In this document: positions 6,122-12,405 of the stretch, piece after piece
Position numbering within the stretch: the stretch's first letter is position 1
Layout of the letters: each line of letters starts with the position of its first letter
Source: Claveliimonas intestinigallinarum
GTDB lineage: Bacteria; Bacillota; Clostridia; Lachnospirales; Lachnospiraceae
DNA: 16,230 nucleotides
NCBI GenBank assembly: GCA_019115145.1
Contig: DXED01000012.1
Location: 1 to 16,230 of the forward strand
Reading direction: 5' to 3'
Notes under the pieces: model-generated
Database searches by the model: none
What the model was told of the DNA's origin: nothing
Seen by the model: only the letters and a program-made list of their open reading frames with translations
Translations under genes and position numbers: made by a program

Positions 6122-8122
6122 CTACAGGTATCCCAGTCTGTCTAATGTGGCAAGCACCATGTGGCGCCCTGCGTCTGTTCCGTCTATGATACGGCGGGCG
6201 CGAACGGAGTCGCCGATGTTGAGGATTTCTGTGTCCTCGCCGTCAAAGCCCTCTACGATCTCATTCCAGAGAGGAGCGTAGGCCTTCATGCCGAGGCAGA
6301 CAAAGCCGTAGTCGAAGGGAAGCTCCTCCTCCTTGCCGTCGCGTTTTACGGTGAAGGAGTGGGGATTTACCTTCTGCAGGGCTGTGTTTACGAGCTGCGT
6401 TACATTGTGCTTTCTCATGCACTCGTTCATGCTGGAGGTAGTGGAAGCGTCCAGACCCTTTCCGATCACAGGCATCATCTCGATGATGGTCGTCTCGGCT
6501 CCGCGGGGAGCGAAGAACTCTACCACGTCAAGTCCCACAGCGCCGCCGCCGATGACGATGACCTTCTTGCCAGTCATGTCCTTGTCAAAGGCCGGGATGT
6601 CGCCCATCAGATCCTTGATGCCGTACACTCCTGTGCCCTCCTTGCCCAGGTTCTCATGGAGTCCCTCGATAGGCGGAAGGAGCGGTACGGAACCGGTGGA
6701 GTTTACAACCAGATCCGGCTCATAGGATTTGATCATGTCCACAGTTACGTCCACGCCTGTCTTGATGGTCAGGTTCGAAAGTCCCTCTGCCCGGTGCTTC
6801 AGGTAGGTGGGGAAGTCCGCCAGACGCTTCTTGGCCGGAATTCTGGAAATCTCCACGGAAAGTCCGCCGATGTGGTCCTGCTTTTCCAGAAGTGTAACAT
6901 TGCAGCCCACCTCAGCGGCTGTGCAGGCAGCCTCAAGTCCGGCGGTGCCGGCGCCCACTACAACTACATTGCAGGGCTTGTTTACCTTCTGTTTCTTGTA
7001 GGCTTCTCCGTTTATGAGGTCCGGGTTCACGGTGCAGCGCAGAGGCTTGTTGCCTCCGATACGGTTGCCCACGCAGCCGATGTTGCAGGAGATACATTTG
7101 CGGATGTCTTCCACATGTCCGTATCTTGCCTTGTTGCACCAGTCGGGGTCTGCGATCAGTCCGCGGCCCATACCGATCAGATCCGCGTCGCCCCGATCCA
7201 GGATGTCCTCAGCCACCTGGGGATTGCGGATGTTTCCGATAGCGATGGTCGGTTTGTGGAATTTGTCACGGACAGCCTTTGCCATGTAGGAGCGCCATCC
7301 GTCCTCCAGATAGTTGGCGTCGATCTGGTACTGGATGGAGGGGTTCAGGGCGGAGGAGGTGTCGAACATGTCCACACCGTCATTTAAGAACTCCAGGTAT
7401 TCCAGGCAGTCTTCCACTGTGTTTCCGCCTTCTACAAGCTCGTCCACGCTCAGACGGAGGGAAATCGGCACTCGCGGTCCGACGGCCGCGCGCACTTCAT
7501 CGATGACCATGCGGCAGAAGCGGGCGCGGTTCTCGGCGCAGCCTCCGAACTCGTCTGTACGGTCGTTCATAGTCGGTGAGAGGAACTGGCTGATCAGGTA
7601 GGAGTGTCCGGCGTGGATCTCCACCATGTCAAAGCCTGCGTTTACCGCGCGGCGCGCGGCAGCGCCGTAATCCTTTGCGATACTCTCGAGCTCCTCCCTC
7701 GTCAGCGGGCGGGGTCTCTCTCCGCCTTCTTTGGAGGGAAGAGTGGAGGCGGAGACGGGCTGCATGCTGATCCTTGAGGACATGGCGGAAGCGCCGGCGT
7801 GGTTCAGCTGTACACCCATGCGGGCGCCGTATTTGTGACAGGCCTCTGTCAGATTGAAAAGACGGGGAATGTAGCAGTCCTTGTCAATGCGCAGCTGGGT
7901 TGTCCCGTTGGAGCCCTCCGGATATTTCACACATACATTTTCCACGATGATGAGTCCTGTGCCGCCTCTGGCGCGCAGCTCGTAGTATTTGATGTGCTCA
8001 TCGCTCAGCTCTCCAGTGTGTCCGGCAAAGTCGCTTCCCATGGGCATCATGACAACGCGGTTCGGCAGTGTCATGCCGTTGATCGTGAGGGGGCTGAAGA
8101 TGTGTTTGAAGTTGTTCTTCAT
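6122..8122 (-). CDS. NADH:flavin oxidoreductase of the 2,4-dienoyl-CoA reductase / enoate reductase type
   Basis: This is a predicted cytosolic FMN/FAD/4Fe-4S enzyme that passes electrons from NAD(P)H to reduce an activated C=C bond in an unsaturated acid, CoA ester or steroid-like substrate. Its 666 residues show three parts. The first, about 1-340, is an Old Yellow Enzyme TIM barrel with NRVVMMPMG near the start, QLNHAG at 105-110, HAGHSYLISQFLSP at 170-183 (substrate/proton-donor region) and GMGRGLIADP at 317-326. The second is a 4Fe-4S site, CISCNIGC with Cys343, Cys346, Cys350 and then Cys363. The third is an FAD/NAD domain with GAGTAG (390-395) and GGGAVG (525-530). The ATG follows GGAGG with an 8-base gap. 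BaiCD, BaiH, FldZ and FadH share this architecture, so the substrate cannot be read from the fold. No bai, fad or electron-bifurcating partner is next to it. Confidence 0.93.
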   Translation of the reverse strand: MKNNFKHIFSPLTINGMTLPNRVVMMPMGSDFAGHTGELSDEHIKYYELRARGGTGLIIVENVCVKYPEGSNGTTQLRIDKDCYIPRLFNLTEACHKYGARMGVQLNHAGASAMSSRISMQPVSASTLPSKEGGERPRPLTREELESIAKDYGAAARRAVNAGFDMVEIHAGHSYLISQFLSPTMNDRTDEFGGCAENRARFCRMVIDEVRAAVGPRVPISLRLSVDELVEGGNTVEDCLEYLEFLNDGVDMFDTSSALNPSIQYQIDANYLEDGWRSYMAKAVRDKFHKPTIAIGNIRNPQVAEDILDRGDADLIGMGRGLIADPDWCNKARYGHVEDIRKCISCNIGCVGNRIGGNKPLRCTVNPDLINGEAYKKQKVNKPCNVVVVGAGTAGLEAACTAAEVGCNVTLLEKQDHIGGLSVEISRIPAKKRLADFPTYLKHRAEGLSNLTIKTGVDVTVDMIKSYEPDLVVNSTGSVPLLPPIEGLHENLGKEGTGVYGIKDLMGDIPAFDKDMTGKKVIVIGGGAVGLDVVEFFAPRGAETTIIEMMPVIGKGLDASTTSSMNECMRKHNVTQLVNTALQKVNPHSFTVKRDGKEEELPFDYGFVCLGMKAYAPLWNEIVEGFDGEDTEILNIGDSVRARRIIDGTDAGRHMVLATLDRLGYL

Positions 8123-8150
8123 TTAATATACCTCCGTTATTTTGGTTTTT

Positions 8151-8161
8151 CAGATAATCTG
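8151..8161. repeat. Short perfect palindrome in the oxidoreductase leader (operator candidate)
   Basis: CAGATAATCTG is a 5-1-5 perfect palindrome. It lies about 10-20 bases downstream of the predicted start of the oxidoreductase transcript and upstream of its ribosome site. A second interrupted palindrome, ATAGA-N5-TCTAT, lies at 8229-8243. Either could bind a regulator, but short AT-rich palindromes also arise by chance. Confidence 0.3.
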
Positions 8162-8177
8162 AACTTGCTATGATACT

Positions 8178-8206
8178 ATTATAAAATATTGTTAAAGATA
8201 AAACAA
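8178..8206 (-). promoter_or_regulatory. Promoter of the flavin oxidoreductase gene
   Basis: On the minus strand TTGTTT (8201-8206), a 17-base spacer and consensus TATAAT (8178-8183) form a good promoter. The start near 8171 gives a leader of about 48 bases. It fires away from the shikimate kinase promoter about 120 bases to the right. Confidence 0.68.
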
Positions 8207-8301
8207 ATTCATGTTTTTGTGGCGGATGATAGAATATATCTATGGTTTCTGCCAAAAGATTAAACGTAAGGAAGGAAAGCCCGCTTTTTCGCCTATACTC
8301 A

Positions 8302-8330
8302 TTGAAAATCTGCATGTGTTTTGCTATAAT
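8302..8330 (+). promoter_or_regulatory. Promoter of the aroQ-aroK / yqeG group
   Basis: TTGAAA (8302-8307), a 17-base spacer and consensus TATAAT (8325-8330), with TG at 8322-8323 making an extended -10. The predicted start near 8337 gives a short leader of about 36 bases with no room for an attenuator. Confidence 0.85.
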
Positions 8331-8372
8331 ATGAAAATGTATTTTGGGATAATATAACAGGAGAGAAAAGCG

Positions 8373-9158
8373 ATGAACGATTTGGAGATGTACCGTGAAC
8401 AGCTTGCGCTGTGCGACGACAAGATTATTGATGCGCTGGTAGAGAGAAACGCCATAGTGGAGAAGATCATGGCCTACAAGGAAGAGTACGGCATGCCCAT
8501 TCTCCAGCCCCAGCAGGAGGCAAAGCAGGCGGCGCGTCTGAAGGAGAAGCTTGGTGACAATAAATACAGAGAAGAGATCTACGATGTCTTCCGCCGGATC
8601 AACCGCAACAGCAAGCGTATCCAGGCGAGAAAGCTGTTTGACTACAATATTATCCTCATCGGATTTATGGGGGCCGGAAAGACAACCATCTCCGATTATC
8701 TGAGCACCATGTTCGCCATGAATATCGTGGAGATGGACCAGGTGATCGAGGAGCGGGAAGAGATGAGTATCCAGGATATCTTCGCCACATACGGTGAGGA
8801 GTATTTCCGCGAGCTGGAGACGAACCTGCTGATCGAGATGCAGTCCAGGAAGAACACGGTTATCTCCTGCGGAGGCGGCGTAGCCATGCGGGAGAGAAAT
8901 GTGGCTGAGATGAAGAAGAACGGCCGGGTCGTTCTTCTGACCGCAAGTCCGGAGACCATCTATGAGAGAGTGAAGGACAGCAACAACCGCCCAGTGCTCA
9001 ACGGGCGGAAGAATGTGCAGGGGATTTCAGAGCTGATGGAGCAGCGCCGGGAGAAATATGAGGCGGCCGCGGACATTGTGGTGAACACAGACGGAAAGAC
9101 TGTGCTCCAGGTGTGCGAGGAAATGATCCAGAAGCTGACGGAGATGGAAGATAAATAA
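8373..9158 (+). CDS. aroK: Fusion of AroQ-type chorismate mutase domain and shikimate kinase
   Basis: Shikimate kinase makes shikimate 3-phosphate from shikimate and ATP. Chorismate mutase turns chorismate into prephenate, several steps later. Residues 1-84 are an all-helical AroQ domain. By eye against E. coli P-protein, Arg11, Arg28, Lys39, Glu52, Ser84 and Gln88 match Arg8, Arg25, Lys36, Glu49, Ser80 and Gln84. The Arg51 position is Gln48 and Asp48 is Gln45, so the domain may be slow or may bind ligand without turnover. Residues 91-261 are the kinase: Walker A GFMGAGKTT at 97-105, Asp122 (EMD), Arg146 (FRELE), the CGGG loop at 166-169, and the lid NNRPVLNG with Arg206. The ATG follows AGGAGAG by 7 bases. 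The stop overlaps the start of yqeG (TAATG), implying translational coupling. No other aro gene is in the window. Confidence 0.9.
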   Translation: MNDLEMYREQLALCDDKIIDALVERNAIVEKIMAYKEEYGMPILQPQQEAKQAARLKEKLGDNKYREEIYDVFRRINRNSKRIQARKLFDYNIILIGFMGAGKTTISDYLSTMFAMNIVEMDQVIEEREEMSIQDIFATYGEEYFRELETNLLIEMQSRKNTVISCGGGVAMRERNVAEMKKNGRVVLLTASPETIYERVKDSNNRPVLNGRKNVQGISELMEQRREKYEAAADIVVNTDGKTVLQVCEEMIQKLTEMEDK

Positions 9159-9667
9159 TGTTTGATCGATTTTTTCCCGACAGGTATGTGGCTTCCACAT
9201 ACGTGATAGATTTTGAGAAGCTGTACGAGGAGGGTGTGCGGGGCCTGATCTTTGACATCGATAACACCCTTGTCCCCCACGGGGCGCCTGCCGACGAGCG
9301 GGCGGTGCGTCTCTTTGCAAGACTCAAGGATATTGGCTTTCGGTGCTGCCTGATCTCCAACAACCAGGAGAAGCGGGTGAAGACCTTCAATGAGCCCATC
9401 CAGGTGGACTATGTCTACAATGCCCATAAGCCCTCTGTGAAAAATTATCTCAGGGCTATGGAGATTATGGGCACGGACAGGGAGAGCACGGTGTTCATAG
9501 GGGATCAGCTCTTTACCGACGTGTGGGGAGCAAAGCGGGCGGGGATCCCGAGCATCCTCGTAAAGCCCATCCACCCCAGGGAGGAGATCCAGATCGTCCT
9601 GAAGCGCTATCTGGAAAAAATCGTGCTCCATTTTTACAGAAAGAGCCTGAATGGAAAAAAAGGTTGA
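9158..9667 (+). CDS. yqeG: YqeG-family HAD phosphatase (subclass IIIA)
   Basis: This is a cytosolic HAD-superfamily hydrolase of the YqeG group, widely conserved in Firmicutes. The physiological substrate is not firmly known. All four catalytic motifs are present in 169 residues: DIDNT (nucleophile Asp33, acid/base Asp35), SNN with Ser67, Lys91 (AHKPS) and GDQLFTD with Asp116 and Asp121. There is no cap domain between motifs, as expected for class III. The N-terminal FDRFFPDRYVAS region is typical of YqeG. It begins inside the stop codon of the shikimate kinase fusion and precedes efp by 84 bases. Genes for shikimate metabolism, yqeG and efp often lie together in Clostridia (family knowledge), so the order is conserved context and not evidence of a shared reaction. 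The basic C-terminus (RKSLNGKKG) ends normally. Confidence 0.93.
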   Translation: MFDRFFPDRYVASTYVIDFEKLYEEGVRGLIFDIDNTLVPHGAPADERAVRLFARLKDIGFRCCLISNNQEKRVKTFNEPIQVDYVYNAHKPSVKNYLRAMEIMGTDRESTVFIGDQLFTDVWGAKRAGIPSILVKPIHPREEIQIVLKRYLEKIVLHFYRKSLNGKKG

Positions 9668-9690
9668 AAAAAGTACCAGAGTATTATAAA
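9664..9690 (+). promoter_or_regulatory. Weak possible promoter for efp
   Basis: TTGAAA (9664-9669) overlaps the yqeG stop and is followed after 15 bases by TATAAA (9685-9690). The spacer is short, so activity is uncertain, but a separate promoter for the highly needed efp gene would make sense. Confidence 0.35.
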
Positions 9691-9751
9691 ATGGAACAAG
9701 TGAAAAAGAACGACATGTGCTATCTGAAGGTACAGTTTAAGGAGGATTATA

Positions 9752-10309
9752 ATGGTTTCAGCAGGAGATTTTAAAAACGGATTAACTGTGGAGATTGAGG
9801 GAAACATTTATCAGATTCTTGATTTCCAGCACGTAAAGCCGGGTAAAGGCGCGGCTTTTGTTCGTACAAAGTTAAAGAACATTATCAACGGCGGCGTTGT
9901 TGAGAAGACATTCCGCCCCACAGAGAAATTTGAGACAGCTCATATCGACAGAAAGGATATGCAGTATCTGTACTCAGACGGAGATCTCTACAACTTCATG
10001 GACATGGAGACCTTTGACCAGCTGGCTGTCAACGCGGACGTTGTGGGCGACTCCCTCAAGTTCGTAAAAGAAAACGACACAGTAAAGGTGATCTCCCACG
10101 AGGGAAATGTGTTTGCTATCGAGCCGCCTATCACAGTTGAGCTCCGCGTGACAGAGACAGAGCCGGGCGTGAAGGGCGATACAGCCACAGGCGCTACAAA
10201 GCCGGCTATCGTGGAGACAGGCGCGCAGATCATGGTTCCCCTCTTTGTGAACCAGGACGATGTGCTGAAGATCGACACACGTACAGGCGAGTATCTGTCC
10301 AGAGTATAA
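9752..10309 (+). CDS. efp: Translation elongation factor P
   Basis: EF-P binds ribosomes stalled at consecutive prolines and speeds peptide bond formation. The 185-residue length is standard. The three beta-barrel domains fit: an N-terminal KOW-like domain (about 1-62), an OB domain (66-125) and a C-terminal OB domain (130-185) with the family signature around GATKPAIVETGAQIMVP. The tip of domain I reads KPGKGAAF, placing the modifiable lysine at Lys32. The loop has no second proline, unlike the PPGLP-type loops of some actinobacteria. No modification gene (epmA, epmB, earP or ymfI-like) is in the window, so the modification state cannot be told. Translation should be strong: AAGGAGG at 9739-9745 lies six bases before the ATG. 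An intrinsic terminator follows 30 bases after the stop. Confidence 0.98.
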   Translation: MVSAGDFKNGLTVEIEGNIYQILDFQHVKPGKGAAFVRTKLKNIINGGVVEKTFRPTEKFETAHIDRKDMQYLYSDGDLYNFMDMETFDQLAVNADVVGDSLKFVKENDTVKVISHEGNVFAIEPPITVELRVTETEPGVKGDTATGATKPAIVETGAQIMVPLFVNQDDVLKIDTRTGEYLSRV

Positions 10310-10338
10310 TCTGCTCTGAAAATTAAAAAGAATGTCTG

Positions 10339-10369
10339 AAAAGCCTTGCATTTTTTGCAGGGCTTTTTT
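10339..10369 (+). terminator. Intrinsic terminator after efp
   Basis: AAAAGCCTTGCA (10339-10350) pairs with TGCAGGGCTTTT (10356-10367, one wobble) across a five-T loop. Six T (10364-10369) form the U-tract, part of them inside the stem. Confidence 0.88.
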
Positions 10370-10374
10370 ATAAT
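10346..10374 (+). promoter_or_regulatory. Candidate promoter overlapping the efp terminator
   Basis: TTGCAT (10346-10351) and consensus TATAAT (10369-10374) are exactly 17 bases apart. The -35 box is the 5' arm and loop of the efp terminator, and the -10 box begins at the last base of its U-tract. It would drive the DUF5688-like gene with a leader of about 110 bases. The -35 matches consensus only at TTG. Confidence 0.4.
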
Positions 10375-10482
10375 ATAAGTCACCATAATATTCGTTCCGG
10401 GAGCCCGGGTCATGGGAGCTCTGAATATCTTTTTTCAGATCAGCCTGTTTCAGGCAGCACTTCACAAGTTGACATGCAGGGA

Positions 10483-10488
10483 AAGGAG
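10483..10488 (+). promoter_or_regulatory. Ribosome binding site that fixes the DUF5688-like start
   Basis: AAGGAG four bases before the ATG at 10493. The in-frame ATG further upstream at 10412 has no such site, and the residues it would add (IFFQISLFQAALHKLTC) do not look like part of the domain. Confidence 0.75.
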
Positions 10489-10492
10489 AACT

Positions 10493-11419
10493 ATGTCGTA
10501 TGAACAGTTTATAGAGCGGATGGAAGAGAAGTTAAGAGGCAGTCTTGGCGGGGGAAGATCTCTCTACGTCAGACAGGTGACAAAAAACAACGGGATGAAG
10601 AGGAAGGGGATCGTGTTCTGCGAGCCAGGCGTCAATGTGTCCCCCACCATCTATCTGGAGGAGTACTATGAGCGGTACAGGCAGGGCTGTCCCTTTGAAC
10701 AGGTGGCGGACCAGATCCTGAGCCTATACGCCCATGTGCGGACGCGGCATTCCTGGGAGGGGGAGTTTGTGACAAAGTACGTCAATGTGCGGCCCAGGCT
10801 GATTTATCAGCTCATCAACAGGGAGAAGAACCGGGAGCTGCTCCGGCAGGTGCCCTACGTCCCCTATCTGGATCTGGCCATCGTCTTCCACGTGCTGGTG
10901 GACATGAAGGAGGATGACAGGATCGCCACCATGCTTGTGAGGAACGAGCATCTGGAGTGGTGGAAGGTCACCAAAGAGGAGATCTACGAGGAGGCCCGCG
11001 CCAACACAGAAAGGCTCCTCCCGGAGGAGTTTACAACGCTGTACGCCCTCCTGACGGAGGAGGAGGGGCCGGCCGCCCCGGAGGAGGATCCGGATGAGCG
11101 GCGGGGATACAGCATGTACATCCTCACAAACCGCATTCGGAACTTCGGGGCAGCGGCAGCCCTGTATAAGGATGTCCTGAAGCATATCGGAAGCTATCTG
11201 AAGGAGGACTTCTACGTGCTTCCAAGCAGTATCCACGAGGTGATCATCGTGCCTGACAGCAGCGCCCCCTCCTGGCGGGAGACGGCTATGATCGTAAAGG
11301 AGATCAATGAGACCCAGGTGAGGGAGGAGGAGGTTTTGTCAGACATTCCCTATCACTACAAGCGGAAGGAAGACAGGCTGAGCCTGCCCCTCTGGGCGAT
11401 GGACAGGCCGGAGAGCTGA
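10493..11419 (+). CDS. DUF5688-like protein of unknown function
   Basis: This 308-residue soluble protein resembles the DUF5688 proteins that are numerous in Lachnospiraceae; that label is from memory and not from a search. No catalytic motif is evident. Visible features include an N-terminal helix SYEQFIERMEEKL and a strand-rich block with KGIVF, NVSPTIYLEEYYERY and the following YVNVRPRLI. A central segment reads VPYLDLAIVFHVLVD. An acidic low-complexity stretch (EEEGPAAPEEDPDERR, about 189-204) separates the halves. The C-terminal half contains NFGAAAALY, the conserved-looking FYVLPSSIHEVIIVPD (240-255) and VLSDIPYHYKRK. There is no signal peptide or membrane segment. The start at 10493 is chosen by its ribosome site. 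It stands between the efp terminator and a convergent tRNA gene, so it is probably its own transcription unit. DUF5688 genes often occur in several copies per genome; only one is here. Confidence 0.85.
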   Translation: MSYEQFIERMEEKLRGSLGGGRSLYVRQVTKNNGMKRKGIVFCEPGVNVSPTIYLEEYYERYRQGCPFEQVADQILSLYAHVRTRHSWEGEFVTKYVNVRPRLIYQLINREKNRELLRQVPYVPYLDLAIVFHVLVDMKEDDRIATMLVRNEHLEWWKVTKEEIYEEARANTERLLPEEFTTLYALLTEEEGPAAPEEDPDERRGYSMYILTNRIRNFGAAAALYKDVLKHIGSYLKEDFYVLPSSIHEVIIVPDSSAPSWRETAMIVKEINETQVREEEVLSDIPYHYKRKEDRLSLPLWAMDRPES

Positions 11420-11445
11420 AGGAGACGTCCTCGGGGCGTATCCCA

Positions 11446-11483
11446 CAAAAAAAGAGGAACAGCCGTTGAAGCTGTTCCTCTTT
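11446..11483. terminator. Terminator shared by the tRNA-Arg gene and the DUF5688-like gene
   Basis: A perfect 13-bp stem, AAAGAGGAACAGC (11451-11463) with GCTGTTCCTCTTT (11471-11483), has a 7-base loop. On the minus strand a run of seven T follows (three from the stem, four from 11447-11450), so it clearly ends the tRNA transcript, starting only one base beyond the tRNA 3' end. On the plus strand it follows the DUF5688-like stop, but only three T follow, so that direction is weaker. Confidence 0.88.
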
Positions 11484-11484
11484 A

Positions 11485-11556
11485 CGTCTCTGACCAGAGT
11501 CGAACTGGCGCACCTGCCTCCGGAGGGCAGTGCTCTATCCACTGAGCTACAGAGAC
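11485..11556 (-). tRNA. tRNA-Arg, anticodon CCG
   Basis: On the minus strand the cloverleaf is complete. The acceptor GTCTCTG/CAGAGAC is seven perfect pairs, the D arm is GCTC-AGTGGATA-GAGC, and the anticodon arm is CTGCC-CTCCGGA-GGCAG. The T arm is GCCAG-TTCGACT-CTGGT, with a short variable loop and discriminator G. The anticodon CCG reads the arginine codon CGG. The 3' CCA is not encoded (GTAAAG follows), so it must be added by a nucleotidyltransferase. The gene is monocistronic, with its own promoter and a terminator immediately after it. Confidence 0.96.
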
Positions 11557-11563
11557 AAATAGT

Positions 11564-11592
11564 ATAATAGCACAACCAACTGGAAAAAACAA
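11564..11592 (-). promoter_or_regulatory. Promoter of tRNA-Arg(CCG)
   Basis: On the minus strand TTGTTT (11587-11592), a 17-base spacer and TATTAT (11564-11569). The standard start distance falls at about 11557, one base before the mature tRNA 5' end at 11556. A second register, TATACT at 11561-11566, would start inside the tRNA and is less likely. Confidence 0.6.
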
Positions 11593-11628
11593 GGGGAAAT
11601 TTGAAAAAAACTGCCTGATGGACCTGCC

Positions 11629-11657
11629 TTGACTTTTTAAATGTTTGCGAGTATCAT
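11629..11657 (+). promoter_or_regulatory. Promoter of the exported-protein / azlCD group
   Basis: TTGACT (11629-11634), a 17-base spacer and TATCAT (11652-11657). The start near 11664 excludes in-frame start codons at or before 11645 and supports the ATG at 11714. Confidence 0.72.
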
Positions 11658-11703
11658 TTGTAGTGCCCCTTGTCTGCCGGCGCCTGATGATCACAGATGT
11701 AAT

Positions 11704-11708
11704 GGAGG
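11704..11708 (+). promoter_or_regulatory. Ribosome binding site that fixes the exported-protein start
   Basis: GGAGG five bases before the ATG at 11714. Upstream in-frame starts lack a site and precede the predicted transcript start. Confidence 0.75.
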
Positions 11709-11713
11709 TTATC

Positions 11714-12367
11714 ATGAAAGAAAACAGAAAAAAGGGCAGCCAGGACGCGGGAAGCAGAAGACGCATGACAGTGATCGCTGTCTGTGCGCTGCTGGCCGTG
11801 GCCGCAGCAGCTGCCGGAGCTGTTTACGGAGGGGACAAAGCTGCACAGGACAGTGCCAGGGACAGGAAGGCCCAGGCCGTATCCGTCCAGAGTGAAGACG
11901 TGCAGACGGAGAACAAAGGATGGCAGGAGGCGGAGAGCAATCCGCTGACGGAGGAGACAGACTCCCAAATTACAGAGGCAGTCCGAAGGTACTATGAGGA
12001 GAGGACTGCGCAGAGCCCCTTCGCGGAAGGATACGAAAATCTGAGGATCTACACGAAGCGGGGAAAATACAGGGACACATATCTGGCGTTCGTCCGCTAT
12101 GATATGAAGATAAAGGATATCTACACTATGGTTCCCGGCCTTGAGACTCTCTATATCGGGGAGGACAAGGAGACAGGGAAGCCCTGTGTGGAGGAGGAGC
12201 TGCCGGATGAGGACACGAAGGATGCGGCGCAGCTTTTGGCATCCCAGGAGGATGCGGCCCGGCTGATGGACCAGGTCCAGGCGGCCTACGACCAGGCTGT
12301 GGCGTCGGACGCTATCCTGGCGGAGGCTCTGGCCGATCTGGAGGCGGCCTCGACGGGGCAGCAGTAG
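11714..12367 (+). CDS. Signal-anchored extracytoplasmic protein of unknown function
   Basis: I do not recognise a named family. The 217 residues begin with a basic stretch (KENRKKGSQDAGSRRR, 2-17) followed by a hydrophobic alanine-rich segment at about 18-38, so the rest should lie outside the membrane, either anchored or released. Residues 39-80 are polar and probably flexible. About 84-165 form a compact domain with ITEAVRRYYEER, LRIYTKRGKYRDTYLAFVRYDMKIKDI and PGLETLYIGED (residues 86-97, 110-136 and 141-151). This mix of an alpha helix and beta strands resembles small exported domains common in Lachnospiraceae. The last 45 residues are Ala/Asp/Glu-rich helix. Only one cysteine (Cys158) occurs outside the membrane segment, so there is no disulphide. 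It is 38 bases upstream of azlC with no terminator between, so probably co-transcribed, but a role in export is not shown. Confidence 0.8.
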   Translation: MKENRKKGSQDAGSRRRMTVIAVCALLAVAAAAAGAVYGGDKAAQDSARDRKAQAVSVQSEDVQTENKGWQEAESNPLTEETDSQITEAVRRYYEERTAQSPFAEGYENLRIYTKRGKYRDTYLAFVRYDMKIKDIYTMVPGLETLYIGEDKETGKPCVEEELPDEDTKDAAQLLASQEDAARLMDQVQAAYDQAVASDAILAEALADLEAASTGQQ

Positions 12368-12405
12368 ATTGAATATACGAGAAGGATAAAAAGGACGCAG
12401 GAAGT

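Noticed and set aside
6161..7387. 408-codon open frame on the plus strand opposite the flavin oxidoreductase
   Set aside because: Antisense shadow of the Fe-S and FAD domains; no promoter or ribosome site and no family signature.
6122..8122. Naming the oxidoreductase as baiCD or baiH
   Set aside because: The architecture is shared by many enzymes, no other bai gene is present, and by-eye similarity to BaiH is only of family level.
10412..10492. Upstream ATG at 10412 as start of the DUF5688-like gene
   Set aside because: No ribosome site there, and the added 27 residues do not look like the family. AAGGAG fits the ATG at 10493.
10469..10497. TTGACA at 10469-10474 as a promoter for the DUF5688-like gene
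   Set aside because: The matching -10 position (TATGTC) overlaps the start codon, so the transcript would begin inside the gene.
11645..11713. Longer N-terminus of the exported protein starting at 11645
   Set aside because: That start overlaps the promoter spacer and precedes the predicted transcript start; the ATG at 11714 has GGAGG ahead and gives a clean signal-anchor N-terminus.
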